Assembly: GCF_001646655.1 (NCBI RefSeq) | Contig: NZ_LPZN01000002.1 | Location: 186,001 to 250,000 of the forward strand | Origin: Rhodococcus gordoniae | Lineage (GTDB): Bacteria > Actinomycetota > Actinomycetes > Mycobacteriales > Mycobacteriaceae | Length of the DNA stretch: 64,000 bases | Reading direction: 5' to 3' | Shown here: positions 54,694 to 62,976 of the stretch, one piece after another | Layout: every line of letters starts with the position of its first letter | Position numbering within the stretch: position 1 is the first letter of the stretch | Notes under the pieces: model-generated | What the model was told of the DNA's origin: nothing | The model's database searches: none | What the model saw: the letters and a program-made list of their open reading frames with translations, nothing else | Made by a program: the position numbers and the translations under genes

Positions 54694-56016
54694 TCACCCG
54701 TTGCCGTTACCGCGGCCGCTGTTCCCGTTTCCATTGCCGTTGTTGCCGTTGTTGCCGTTGTTGTTCCCGTTGTTCCCCTGGGAATTGCCGTTCCCGTTGT
54801 TGTTTCCGGGTCCGCTGTTCCCGCGGGACTCCGGTCCGGACCTCGTGGGTACGGAATCGGTCGGTGGTGCGACGGGGACGGTCTCCGGGACGGGCACGAT
54901 CGGAGTCTCGACTGCGGTGCTCGCCGGAACGACCCCGGAGTCGGTGGGCTGGGGGATCTCGGTCGTCGCCGGTATCCGTCGAGGAAGCGACGCGGAGGTG
55001 CCCGAAGTGGCGGTCTCCGGAGTTGCGGCAGGCGGGGAGGCGGAATCCCGTCCGAATCCCAGCGCGAGGCCGCCCACGGTGAGCGCTCCGACCAGCGTCA
55101 GTCCCGTCGCGAGGAGAACTCCACGAGGACGATCCGTGGATCTGTGTGCGGTGGTTGTCGGGCCGGCTACGGATCCTGCCGGCAGGCGGGACGTCGCGGC
55201 AGGGTATTCGCTGGAATTCCTCAGCGCCGAGAGCATCTCGCGTGCAGTGCGGAATCGGTCGGAAGGCTCACGTGCCATGGCCCGCTCGATCACCGCGACG
55301 AGTCCCGGATGGACATCCGGACGGAGCTCGGGCAGTGGCTGCGGTAGGTCGTGTGTGATGGCCCGTGCCAGCGCGAGGATGTTGTCCTCGGCGAACGGCC
55401 TCCGCCCGCACAGGGATTCGTAACCGACGATCCCCACCGCGTACAGATCGTCCGTCACGGACGCGGCATGTCCGGTGATGCGGTCCGGGCTCAGGTAGGC
55501 GACGGTCCCCACGAGTTCACCGGTGCGGGTGAGGTCGTCGCCGACGCTCTTGGCGATGCCGAAGTCGGCGACCTTGATCTCGCCGTTCTCTGTGATGAGC
55601 ACGTTCGCCGGCTTGATGTCCCGATGGAGGATCCCTGCGTCGTGTGCGGCGACGAGAGCCTCGAGAATGCTGACGAGCACGGTGCGTACCCGATCGCCGG
55701 GCAGGGGTCCGCGAGAGATGTCGTCGGCGAGGGTGCGGCCGGGGAGCCGTTCCATAACGATGTAGGGACGTCCGTCGTGTTCGCCTGTGTCGTACACGGC
55801 GACGATGCGAGGGTGGTTCAGGGCCGCAGCCGCCCGGGCCTCGACCTCGAAACGTCGTCGTACGTCCGGTCTGCTGCCGAACTCCCGTCCGAGCAGTTTG
55901 ACCGCGACGGGCCGGTGGAGGCGAGTGTCCCAACCGTCGTGGATCTCGCCGCTCCCGCCCACGCCGAGTAGGCCGCTCAGCTCGTAGCGGCCGTCGAGAA
56001 CTTTGTGGGCGGTCAC
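54694..56016 (-). CDS. PknB-type serine/threonine protein kinase with Asn/Gly tail
   Basis: A 440-residue kinase. The Gly loop is GVGGSGEIHDG, the lysine VAVKLLG near residue 41, catalytic loop HRDIKPANV near 133, DFGIAKS near 153 and the APE-like SPDRITG near 175. A single membrane helix (GVLLATGLTLVGALTVGGLALGFG) lies near 298-321. Outside the membrane there is no PASTA domain. Instead a Pro/Thr-rich stretch leads to about 40 residues of almost pure Asn/Gly at the end. The gene ends six bases from the LacI gene. Targets unknown. Confidence 0.85.
   Translation of the reverse strand: MTAHKVLDGRYELSGLLGVGGSGEIHDGWDTRLHRPVAVKLLGREFGSRPDVRRRFEVEARAAAALNHPRIVAVYDTGEHDGRPYIVMERLPGRTLADDISRGPLPGDRVRTVLVSILEALVAAHDAGILHRDIKPANVLITENGEIKVADFGIAKSVGDDLTRTGELVGTVAYLSPDRITGHAASVTDDLYAVGIVGYESLCGRRPFAEDNILALARAITHDLPQPLPELRPDVHPGLVAVIERAMAREPSDRFRTAREMLSALRNSSEYPAATSRLPAGSVAGPTTTAHRSTDRPRGVLLATGLTLVGALTVGGLALGFGRDSASPPAATPETATSGTSASLPRRIPATTEIPQPTDSGVVPASTAVETPIVPVPETVPVAPPTDSVPTRSGPESRGNSGPGNNNGNGNSQGNNGNNNGNNGNNGNGNGNSGRGNGNG
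54697..54819 (-). repeat. Low-complexity Asn-Gly coding repeats at the kinase C-terminus
   Basis: Imperfect GTTGTTGCC/GTTCCC-type units on the plus strand encode residues about 400-440 of the kinase, in runs such as GNNGNNNGNNGNNGNGNGN. Expected to vary in length between strains by slippage. Confidence 0.7.
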
Positions 56017-56172
56017 AGGTGGACGGTAGCCGTTCGAACAGGAAGGTAAACAAAATGTGCTGGTGGGGCGAGGTGCATCCGCGCTTCATCCGGGATCTTC
56101 ACCCGCTGCTCGTAACGTGTTTGTAATTCGTGCCGATCTCAAGCCGGGAGAACATGCTGTCGGAGGGCCTGA

Positions 56173-57039
56173 ATGAAGACGATTGTGCGAGCCGGGATCG
56201 TCGCCGGCATGGCAGCTGCATCGATGGTGTGGCCGGTATCCGCGATGAGTGACCCGGGCAGCGAGCAGGGCATTCGCTACGTCGCGCTCGGCGACTCGCG
56301 TGCCGCCGGACCCTACCTCGACGCAGCGGCGATGATCAGCGGATGCGCCCGCGCCGACGCGGGATATCCGAATCTCGTCGCGGGTTCGCTGCACCCGGTC
56401 GGCTTCGTCAACGTCGCCTGTACGGGTGCGCGCACCGAACACATCACATCCGTCCCGCAGCAGACGTCGACCGGATCGGTCGCCCCGCAGATCGATTCGC
56501 TCGCCCCGGACACGAATCTCGTCACATTGAGCATCGGTGGCAATGATGTCGGCTGGTCGGGGATCGTCTCGGCGTGCTACACCGAGCTTCCGGGCGGCGA
56601 CGCGCACTGCCGCACCGACCCGGGCACCGTCTCGCGCATGGACGCCGCCCTGAGTGCGCTCGGACCGAAGGTCACCGCGACACTCACCGCCGTTCAGCAA
56701 CGTGCACCGCGCGCACGGGTCCTGCTGGTCGGGCACGGCGGTGTCTTCGGCAACCGGGGTTGCTGGCCGAACATCCCCACCAGCGACGCCGATGCGTCGT
56801 TCGTGACGAACTTCTTCTCCCGGATGAACCGTGTGCTCGCCAAGTCCGCCGCCGAGGCCGGTGCCGAGTTCGTCGACGTCATGGCCGGGGCTGAAGGGCA
56901 CGACGCGTGTGCGCCCTCCGAGCAGCGCTGGTACGAGGGGCGGCAGTCGCTGTCGCTGGCGAAGGCCCTCCACCCCACAGCGGCGGGGATGCGGCACATG
57001 GCGCAACGGGTTACGGACGTCTGGTATCAGCGGGGTTAG
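56173..57039 (+). CDS. Secreted SGNH/GDSL hydrolase
   Basis: A 288-residue exported esterase. The signal peptide (TIVRAGIVAGMAAASMVWPVSAM) is probably cut near residue 25. SGNH blocks are GDSRAAGP (block I Ser), NVACTGAR (Gly), SIGGNDVGW (Asn) and ALHPTAAGMRHM (His with an aspartate-free variant of the usual DxxH). Six cysteines after the signal may form disulphides. GGAGGG before the ATG. Resembles streptomycete and rhodococcal secreted lipases/esterases. Substrate not identifiable. Confidence 0.82.
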   Translation: MKTIVRAGIVAGMAAASMVWPVSAMSDPGSEQGIRYVALGDSRAAGPYLDAAAMISGCARADAGYPNLVAGSLHPVGFVNVACTGARTEHITSVPQQTSTGSVAPQIDSLAPDTNLVTLSIGGNDVGWSGIVSACYTELPGGDAHCRTDPGTVSRMDAALSALGPKVTATLTAVQQRAPRARVLLVGHGGVFGNRGCWPNIPTSDADASFVTNFFSRMNRVLAKSAAEAGAEFVDVMAGAEGHDACAPSEQRWYEGRQSLSLAKALHPTAAGMRHMAQRVTDVWYQRG

Positions 57040-57098
57040 GAACCGACGACCAGCGGCGTTTCGTTCGCGACACTCGCCGGACACGACGGCGAAAAGGT

Positions 57099-57117
57099 GG
57101 AATGCTGCATTCCACTG
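57099..57117. promoter_or_regulatory. Perfect 19-bp palindrome upstream of eutB
   Basis: GTGGAATG-CTG-CATTCCAC, centred 52 bp before the eutB start. TGGAAT...ATTCCA half-sites recall IclR-type operators. It most likely controls eutBC; the regulator is not adjacent. Confidence 0.65.
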
Positions 57118-57159
57118 CGTGCGCACATTCGTCGAACCGGTCCTGCGCGGGAGGCCTCG

Positions 57160-58572
57160 ATGACGATCTACCGGCAACAGCTCGGCGGAACCGGCTACGA
57201 GTTCGACGGCCTCGTCGACCTGCTCGGGAAGGCCTCACCGCGCCGCTCGGGCGATGAACTCGCCGGGTGCGCCGCCACCTCGGACGCCGAACGTGCCGCG
57301 GCACAGCTGGCTCTGGCGGATCTCCCGCTGACCACCTTCCTCACCGAGGAGGTCGTCCCGTACGAGACCGACGAGGTGACCAGGCTGATCGTCGACACCC
57401 ATGACGCGATGGCCTTCGCGCCGGTCTCGCACCTGACGGTCGGGGAGCTGCGCGACCATCTCCTGGAGGTCGCGGCCCGAGCGGACTCGGCCGACGTGCT
57501 CGCGGCACTCGCGCCGGGACTCACCCCGGAGATGGTGGCGGCGACAAGCAAGATCATGCGGAACCAGGACCTGATCGCGGTCTCCCGCGCCGCGACGGTG
57601 ACCAGCGGGTTCCGCACCACGATCGGGGTGCCCGACCGGCTCGCGACGCGTCTGCAACCGAACCATCCCGTCGACGATCCACAGGGAGTCGCCGCGTCCG
57701 TCCTCGACGGACTGCTGATGGGATGCGGCGACGCCGTGGTCGGGATCAATCCGGCGAGCGACTCGCCGCACGCCGTGTCCGACCTGCTGCACCTGCTCGA
57801 CGAGATCCGGCAACGATTCGAGATCCCCACCCAGTCGTGCGTGCTCACCCACGTCACCACCACCATCGATCTGATCGAGAAGGGTGCGCCCGTCGACCTG
57901 GTGTTCCAGTCGGTCGCCGGCACCGAGGGCGCCAACCGCAGCTTCGGGGTGGACCTCGCAGTGCTGCGGGAGGGCAACGAGGCCGGCAGGTCGCTGCGAC
58001 GGGGAAGCGTCGGCAGCAACGTCATGTACTTCGAGACCGGGCAGGGTTCGGCGTTGTCGTCCGGTACGCATCTCGGTACCGGAGGCAGACCCGTCGACCA
58101 GCAGACCCTCGAAGCACGCGCGTATGCCGTTGCCCGCGAATTCGATCCGCTGCTCGTCAACACGGTCGTCGGGTTCATCGGACCGGAATATCTGTACGAC
58201 GGCAAGCAGATCATCCGCGCCGGTCTCGAAGACCAGTTCTGCGGCAAACTCCTCGGCCTGCCGATGGGTGTGGACGTCTGCTACACCAATCACGCCGAGG
58301 CCGACCAGGACGACATGGACACCCTGCTCACCCTGTTGGCCGTTGCCGGAACAGCATTCGTCATCACCGTGCCCGGAGCCGACGACGTCATGCTCGGCTA
58401 CCAGTCGCTGTCGTTCCACGACGCGCTGTACGTGCGGGAGGCGGCGAACCTACGGCCGGCACCGGAATTCGAGGAATGGCTACGCAGACAAGGCATGGCG
58501 GACGACGTCGGTCGCATCCTGCCGGTGGACGTCGGCGCGTCTCCCCTCCGAGCGCTCGGAGGTGCCCTGTGA
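57160..58572 (+). CDS. eutB: Ethanolamine ammonia-lyase, large subunit
   Basis: A 470-residue EutB, the adenosylcobalamin-dependent catalytic chain that splits ethanolamine into acetaldehyde and ammonia. Marks: ATSKIMRNQDLI, RFEIPTQSCVLTHVTTT, FQSVAGTEGANRSFGV, MYFETGQGSALSSGTH and GLPMGVDVCYTNHAEADQDDMDTLL (read in pieces). GGGAGG before the ATG. GTGA-coupled to eutC. No microcompartment, aldehyde dehydrogenase or reactivase gene is nearby, as usual for actinobacterial eutBC. Confidence 0.93.
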   Translation: MTIYRQQLGGTGYEFDGLVDLLGKASPRRSGDELAGCAATSDAERAAAQLALADLPLTTFLTEEVVPYETDEVTRLIVDTHDAMAFAPVSHLTVGELRDHLLEVAARADSADVLAALAPGLTPEMVAATSKIMRNQDLIAVSRAATVTSGFRTTIGVPDRLATRLQPNHPVDDPQGVAASVLDGLLMGCGDAVVGINPASDSPHAVSDLLHLLDEIRQRFEIPTQSCVLTHVTTTIDLIEKGAPVDLVFQSVAGTEGANRSFGVDLAVLREGNEAGRSLRRGSVGSNVMYFETGQGSALSSGTHLGTGGRPVDQQTLEARAYAVAREFDPLLVNTVVGFIGPEYLYDGKQIIRAGLEDQFCGKLLGLPMGVDVCYTNHAEADQDDMDTLLTLLAVAGTAFVITVPGADDVMLGYQSLSFHDALYVREAANLRPAPEFEEWLRRQGMADDVGRILPVDVGASPLRALGGAL

Positions 58573-59342
58573 GCGATCTGTGGGACGAGCTGCGTCGGCA
58601 CACCCAAGCACGGATCGGGCTGGGGCGCACCGGGAACAGTATCCCGACACGCCGTCATCTGGAGTTCGTGACGGCGCATGCCGAAGCACGCGACGCCGTG
58701 CACGTCCCGCTCGATGTGCCGGGCTTGGTTCAGCGGATCCGTGGTCTCGGCCTCGGTGAGCCGCTGATCGTGGAAAGCGCAGCAGGAGATCGCAGTACGT
58801 ATCTGCGGCGCCCCGACTTCGGCCGACGGCTCGCCGAGGGAACCACACTGCCGCGAACAGAGGCCGATCTCGGTATCGCGCTGTGCGACGGGTTGTCGTC
58901 CACGGCTCTCGACGCCCACGGACCCGACCTGCTGGCGGCGGTCATCGCCGCCCTGCCGGGTCTGACGGTGGCGCGGCCGGTGATCGCGACACAGGCCCGC
59001 GTTGCGCTGGGTGACCATATCGGTGAGCAGCTCGGTGTCGCGACGATGCTCGTGATCATCGGCGAACGCCCCGGCCTCTCGGTGGCCGACAGCGTCGGTG
59101 TGTACTCGACGCACCATCCGAGGCCGGGGCGTAGTGACGCCGAACGCAACTGCGTGTCGAACATCCACCCGCCCGGTGGGATGACCTACGAGCACGCGGC
59201 GCGCGTCGTCGCGGCCCTCGTGAACGGGGCGCGGCAGTTGGGGGCGTCGGGCGTCGCGTTGAAGGACACCTCGCGGGACCCCGCACTCACCGACCCCGAC
59301 ACCGACAGCGGAGCGGGAATCGGTCATGGGAGCGCGCAATAA
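58569..59342 (+). CDS. eutC: Ethanolamine ammonia-lyase, small subunit
   Basis: A 257-residue EutC. TQARIGLGRTGNSIPTRRHLEF at the N-terminus, DLGIALCDGLSSTAL, and ERPGLSVADSVGVYSTHHPRPGRSDAERNCVSNIHPPGG (read in pieces) contribute to cobalamin binding and the subunit interface. GTG start overlapping the eutB stop by four bases. The stop codon lies in the loop of the terminator hairpin. Confidence 0.93.
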   Translation: MSDLWDELRRHTQARIGLGRTGNSIPTRRHLEFVTAHAEARDAVHVPLDVPGLVQRIRGLGLGEPLIVESAAGDRSTYLRRPDFGRRLAEGTTLPRTEADLGIALCDGLSSTALDAHGPDLLAAVIAALPGLTVARPVIATQARVALGDHIGEQLGVATMLVIIGERPGLSVADSVGVYSTHHPRPGRSDAERNCVSNIHPPGGMTYEHAARVVAALVNGARQLGASGVALKDTSRDPALTDPDTDSGAGIGHGSAQ

Positions 59343-59357
59343 CGCGCACCTATGACC
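59322..59357. terminator. Repeat-like terminator overlapping the eutC stop codon
   Basis: GGTCATGGGAGCGCG / CGCGCACCTATGACC form a 15-bp stem (one mismatch, one G-T pair) with loop CAATAA, which contains the TAA stop. The right arm equals the arm at 19002-19016 except for one base, 40 kb away. Confidence 0.7.
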
Positions 59358-59393
59358 ACTTCGCGTTCCGCCGCCCTCGGTCGAGGCCGGTGG

Positions 59394-60056
59394 TTACCGG
59401 AGGAAGTGCGCGTAGTCCCCGCGCCGCTCCGCCTTCAGCGTCGTGTTGAGAACCAGCCGGGTCTGGAGGCGGATGTAGTCGTCGAGGGTGTAGATGGACC
59501 CGAAATGCCAGTGCTTGAGCGCCCACCCGTGGGCGAGGAGCAGGATGTCGAACACCATCAGGTCGACGTCGATGGGCTCCATGATTCCGGCGGAGATGCC
59601 GTCGTCGAGGGCGGAGCGCAGCGGCGCCGACGTCTCGACCTCCAGCTCCTTGATCCGGGCACGACCGGCAGTGTCGAGCGTGCGACTCTCCCGGTAGGTG
59701 AGGACGGTGGCGTCGAGGTTCTCGTCGACGATCTCGATGTAGCGGCGGATGCCGGCGGCGAGCCGTTCGACCGGGTCGTCGCCGGCGGCCTCCATCGCAG
59801 GTTCGATCTGGTCGCGGAAGGTGTCGAGGATCGAGACGATGGTGGCGAGAAGGATCTCCTCCTTGCCGCCGAAGTACTTGTAGATCAGTCCGACGCTGAC
59901 GCCGGCCTCGTCGGCCAGCGCCTGCATGGACATCTGGTGGAAACCGGTGCGCTGCATGACCTGCACGGCGGCGTCGAGGACCTGCTTGCGGCGGGAACTG
60001 GTGCGAACTGCCCGCACGGCCTCTTCCACGGGAAGTGCATCGTGGTCGGTGGTCAT
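59394..60056 (-). CDS. TetR-family regulator of the acyl-CoA module
   Basis: A 220-residue TetR protein. HTH VMQRTGFHQMSMQALADEAGVSVGLIYKYFGGKEEILLATI (read in pieces), with a C-terminal TetR_C domain rich in hydrophobic residues (VDLMVFDILLLAHGWALKHWHFG). Its position 78 bp downstream of the aliB end, in the same direction as aliA-aliB, makes it the last gene of the cluster or its own unit. A 34-bp dyad sits just before it. Probably senses an acyl-CoA of the pathway. Confidence 0.85.
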   Translation of the reverse strand: MTTDHDALPVEEAVRAVRTSSRRKQVLDAAVQVMQRTGFHQMSMQALADEAGVSVGLIYKYFGGKEEILLATIVSILDTFRDQIEPAMEAAGDDPVERLAAGIRRYIEIVDENLDATVLTYRESRTLDTAGRARIKELEVETSAPLRSALDDGISAGIMEPIDVDLMVFDILLLAHGWALKHWHFGSIYTLDDYIRLQTRLVLNTTLKAERRGDYAHFLR

Positions 60057-60082
60057 AGGGGCTCCTCGTCACTTTTCGGTCC

Positions 60083-60116
60083 GATTCACAGTACCGAGTG
60101 CTCAGTGGTGTGAATC
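60083..60116. promoter_or_regulatory. Nested dyad operator before the TetR gene
   Basis: GATTCACA (60083-60090) and TGTGAATC (60109-60116) flank ACCGAGTGCTCAGT (60093-60106), an almost perfect 14-bp palindrome with the same centre. The inner palindrome is a common TetR operator form. Lies 27-60 bp before the TetR start. Confidence 0.6.
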
Positions 60117-60134
60117 GTGCAGCTGGGACGGTCG

Positions 60135-61283
60135 TCAGATCCCGAGATCCTTCGCGACGATCGTCTTCATGATCTCGGTGGTTCCGCCGTAGATCGTCTG
60201 GATGCGGGCGTCGACGAAAGCGCGTGCGACGCCGTATTCGCGCATGTAGCCGTAGCCACCGTGCAGTTGCAGGCACCGGTCGGCGACACGCACCTGGAGT
60301 TCGGTGGCCCACCACTTCAGGCGGGCGGCGCGGGCGGCGGTGAGCTGCCCGGCGACGTGTTCGGCGATGCAGTCGTCGAGGTAGGTGCGGGCGATGTCGA
60401 GCTCGGTGGCCAGCTCGGCGAGCACGAACTGGGTGTTCTGGAAGCTCGACACCGGCTTCCCGAAGGCCTTCCGTTCGCGGACGTAGTCGAGGGTCTGCGC
60501 GAGGACGCCCTCGGCTGCGGCGACCGCACCGATCGACAGCGACAACCGTTCTTGCGGGAGGTTGTGTACCAGCTGGTAGAAACCGCGGCCTTCGTCGCCG
60601 AGCCGGTTCGCGACCGGCACCCGCATGTCGGTGAACGTCAGCTCGCTGGTGTCCTGGGCGTGCAGACCGATCTTCTCGAGATTGCGCCCGCGAGAGAAGC
60701 CGGGGGTGTCGGCCTCGACGACCAGCAGCGTCAGGCCCTTGTGCGGGTCGTCGGAGGTGCGGGTCGCGACGACGAACAGGTCGCCGTTCTGACCGTTGGA
60801 GATGAAGGTCTTGGCTCCGTTGACGACGTAGTGGTCGCCGTCGCGCACCGCGGAGGTGCGGATGCCGGTGAGGTCGCTGCCGGTGCCGGGTTCGGTCATG
60901 GCGATACCCAGCACGGTCTCGCCGCTGACGACGCCGGGCAGCCACCGTGCCTTCTGTTCGTCGGTGGTCATCTCGGTCAGGTATGGCAGCACCACGTCGT
61001 TCTGCAGAGAGAACGCGATGCCTGCTGCGGCGTTGCCGGCGCGGTTGACCTCGTCGATGAGGATGGCGTTGTACCGGAAGTCGTCGACGCCTGGGCCGCC
61101 GTACTGCTCCTCGACGGAGAAGGCGAGCAGCCCGAGCTTCCCGGCTTCGGTGAACAACGACCGGTCGAGGCAGCTCGCGTGCTCCCAGTCCTCGTGCACG
61201 GGAGTGATCTTGTCGCGGACGAAATCACGGGCGACCTCGCGGAACTGCTGGTGCTCGGTCTCGTATTCGAGGCGTGCGTTCAT
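60135..61283 (-). CDS. aliB: Acyl-CoA dehydrogenase, probable cyclohexanecarboxyl-CoA dehydrogenase
   Basis: A 382-residue acyl-CoA dehydrogenase. FAD contacts are AMTEPGTGSDLTGI and RKAFGKPVSSFQNTQF. The usual catalytic glutamate of YEGT is Gly366 here (YGGTTEIM), so the base must come from elsewhere. Asp96 in SLQNDVVLPYL is a candidate, since an aspartate serves in a studied cyclohexanecarboxyl-CoA dehydrogenase as I recall. ATGA overlap with the ligase gene before it. Name is inferred from BadH- and BadI-like neighbours. Confidence 0.68.
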   Translation of the reverse strand: MNARLEYETEHQQFREVARDFVRDKITPVHEDWEHASCLDRSLFTEAGKLGLLAFSVEEQYGGPGVDDFRYNAILIDEVNRAGNAAAGIAFSLQNDVVLPYLTEMTTDEQKARWLPGVVSGETVLGIAMTEPGTGSDLTGIRTSAVRDGDHYVVNGAKTFISNGQNGDLFVVATRTSDDPHKGLTLLVVEADTPGFSRGRNLEKIGLHAQDTSELTFTDMRVPVANRLGDEGRGFYQLVHNLPQERLSLSIGAVAAAEGVLAQTLDYVRERKAFGKPVSSFQNTQFVLAELATELDIARTYLDDCIAEHVAGQLTAARAARLKWWATELQVRVADRCLQLHGGYGYMREYGVARAFVDARIQTIYGGTTEIMKTIVAKDLGI

Positions 61284-62950
61284 CGGGTGATCCTCGAGTC
61301 GGTGGGGGCGGTGAACAACCCTGCGGCGAACTCGTCGACTGCCGTTCGGGTTGCCTTGTAGTGCAGTTTCTTTCCGGTGGCCGAGACCGGCAGCGACTCG
61401 ACAAACCGATAGGCCCGCGGCCGCTTGAAGGTCGACAGCATCGGGTGCTCGCGACAGTGCGCGTCGAGGACGTCGGCCGTGACGTCCGGGCTGCCGGCCA
61501 CGATGTACGCGACGACGATGCGTCCCCACCGGTCGTCGGGCACGCCGACGACGAGGCAGTCGGACACACCCGGATGCGAGTTGAGCGCTTCCTCGACCTG
61601 CACCGGATGAACGTTCTCACCACCGCAGACGAGCATGTCGTCCTTGCGTCCGACGATGGTGACGAACTCTCCGGCGTCCCACGTGGCGAGGTCGCCGATG
61701 TGCAGCCATCCGTTGTTGAACTTGGCCTTCTCCTGGTCGGGGGAGTCGAAGTAGGCGTTCGAACCCTTGGGGGAGCGGACGATCACTTCTCCGACCTCTT
61801 CGCCGTCCTTGGCGACGACGTCGTCGTGGTGGGCGAGTCGGTCCTCGTAGATGTGGACCACGCGCACGTCGTCGTCGGTGCAGGCCCGGCCCGCGGTGCC
61901 GGCATGCTCGGGCAGATCGGTGGGGCGCAGGAAGGTGTTCCAGAACCCTTCGGTGCTGCCGTAGCCGTTGAAGATCCGCGGGTTGAGGACCTGCTGGTAT
62001 CGCAGTGCTGCTTCGCGTTCGAGCGGCGCACCCATCGTGACGATGCCGCGCAGCGACGACAGGTCGCGCGGACGAGCTTCCTGCGCGGCGGCGAGCATCG
62101 CGAGGTTGGTGGGTGCTCCGATGAGGAAGGTGAGGCCGTGCTCGGCGACGAGGTCGAGGACACGGTCGGCGTCGAAGGTGCGCAGCGGCACCACTTCTCC
62201 GCCGATGTAGAAGACCGGGTTGGGTCCTCCGGAGTACAGGCCGCCGCGGTGGAACCACGGCGTCATGTTGAGCGTCTTGTCCTCGGGGCTCAACGGGAAG
62301 TGCATGATGACGTCGTGCGCGCTGAAGATCTCGATCATGCTGTTGAGCGGCACACCCTTCGGCATGCCGGTGGTGCCCGAGGTGTAGAGGCGGGTGGTCT
62401 CGTCCCACACCGTCCGGTGCAGCGGCGGGAGCGCGACCCGATCGGCCGCCAGGTGCCGGTACCGCACGACGGTGGCGCCGGGAACGGAGACAGGGTCGCC
62501 GTCGCCCACCGCGACGATCACCTTCGGTGTGTGTGCCGAGCGTTCCAGCGCCTCCGTCACCATCGGGGTGAGCTCGGTGTCGTAGACGAAGACCGTGGGT
62601 GCGGACTTGTCGAGGATGAACGAGGTTTCGCCGGAGGCAAGCCGGAAGTTGATCGGCGAACCCACCGCGCCCACCGCCTGGGTGGCGAGATACAGCTCGG
62701 CGAACTCGACACTGTTGAACAGCTGATAGGCGACGACATCCCCGGCCTGCACACCTGCATCGGCCAGACCTGTGGCGACTCGGTCGACACGCTCGCCGAG
62801 TTCGGTGTAGGTCAACCGGGTTCCGGTGTCGGGATCGGTAATGGCAACGCGGTTCCCGTACCGTCCCAGGTTGCGCCGGAAGCCGTTGAGATACGTGAAG
62901 TCGTTCTCGAAGTACTCCCGGTAGGCCCGGGCGTTGTACGACGCGCTCAT
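61280..62950 (-). CDS. aliA: Acyl-CoA ligase, probable cyclohexanecarboxylate-CoA ligase
   Basis: A 556-residue AMP-forming ligase. The phosphate loop is LYTSGTTGMPKGVPL near residue 195, the adenine site NGYGSTEGFWN near 330, GWLHIGDLATWD near 420, and the C-terminal lysine in SATGKKLHYKA. A cyclic or aromatic-like acid substrate fits the neighbours (AliB-, BadH- and BadI-like). A fatty-acid ligase is the alternative. Ends in a 4-base overlap with aliB. Confidence 0.7.
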   Translation of the reverse strand: MSASYNARAYREYFENDFTYLNGFRRNLGRYGNRVAITDPDTGTRLTYTELGERVDRVATGLADAGVQAGDVVAYQLFNSVEFAELYLATQAVGAVGSPINFRLASGETSFILDKSAPTVFVYDTELTPMVTEALERSAHTPKVIVAVGDGDPVSVPGATVVRYRHLAADRVALPPLHRTVWDETTRLYTSGTTGMPKGVPLNSMIEIFSAHDVIMHFPLSPEDKTLNMTPWFHRGGLYSGGPNPVFYIGGEVVPLRTFDADRVLDLVAEHGLTFLIGAPTNLAMLAAAQEARPRDLSSLRGIVTMGAPLEREAALRYQQVLNPRIFNGYGSTEGFWNTFLRPTDLPEHAGTAGRACTDDDVRVVHIYEDRLAHHDDVVAKDGEEVGEVIVRSPKGSNAYFDSPDQEKAKFNNGWLHIGDLATWDAGEFVTIVGRKDDMLVCGGENVHPVQVEEALNSHPGVSDCLVVGVPDDRWGRIVVAYIVAGSPDVTADVLDAHCREHPMLSTFKRPRAYRFVESLPVSATGKKLHYKATRTAVDEFAAGLFTAPTDSRITR

Positions 62951-62976
62951 GATTCGATCTCCCCTGACGATGTCGG

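Noticed and set aside
54697..54819. Non-coding satellite repeat
   Set aside because: The repeats are in frame with the kinase gene and encode its Asn/Gly tail.
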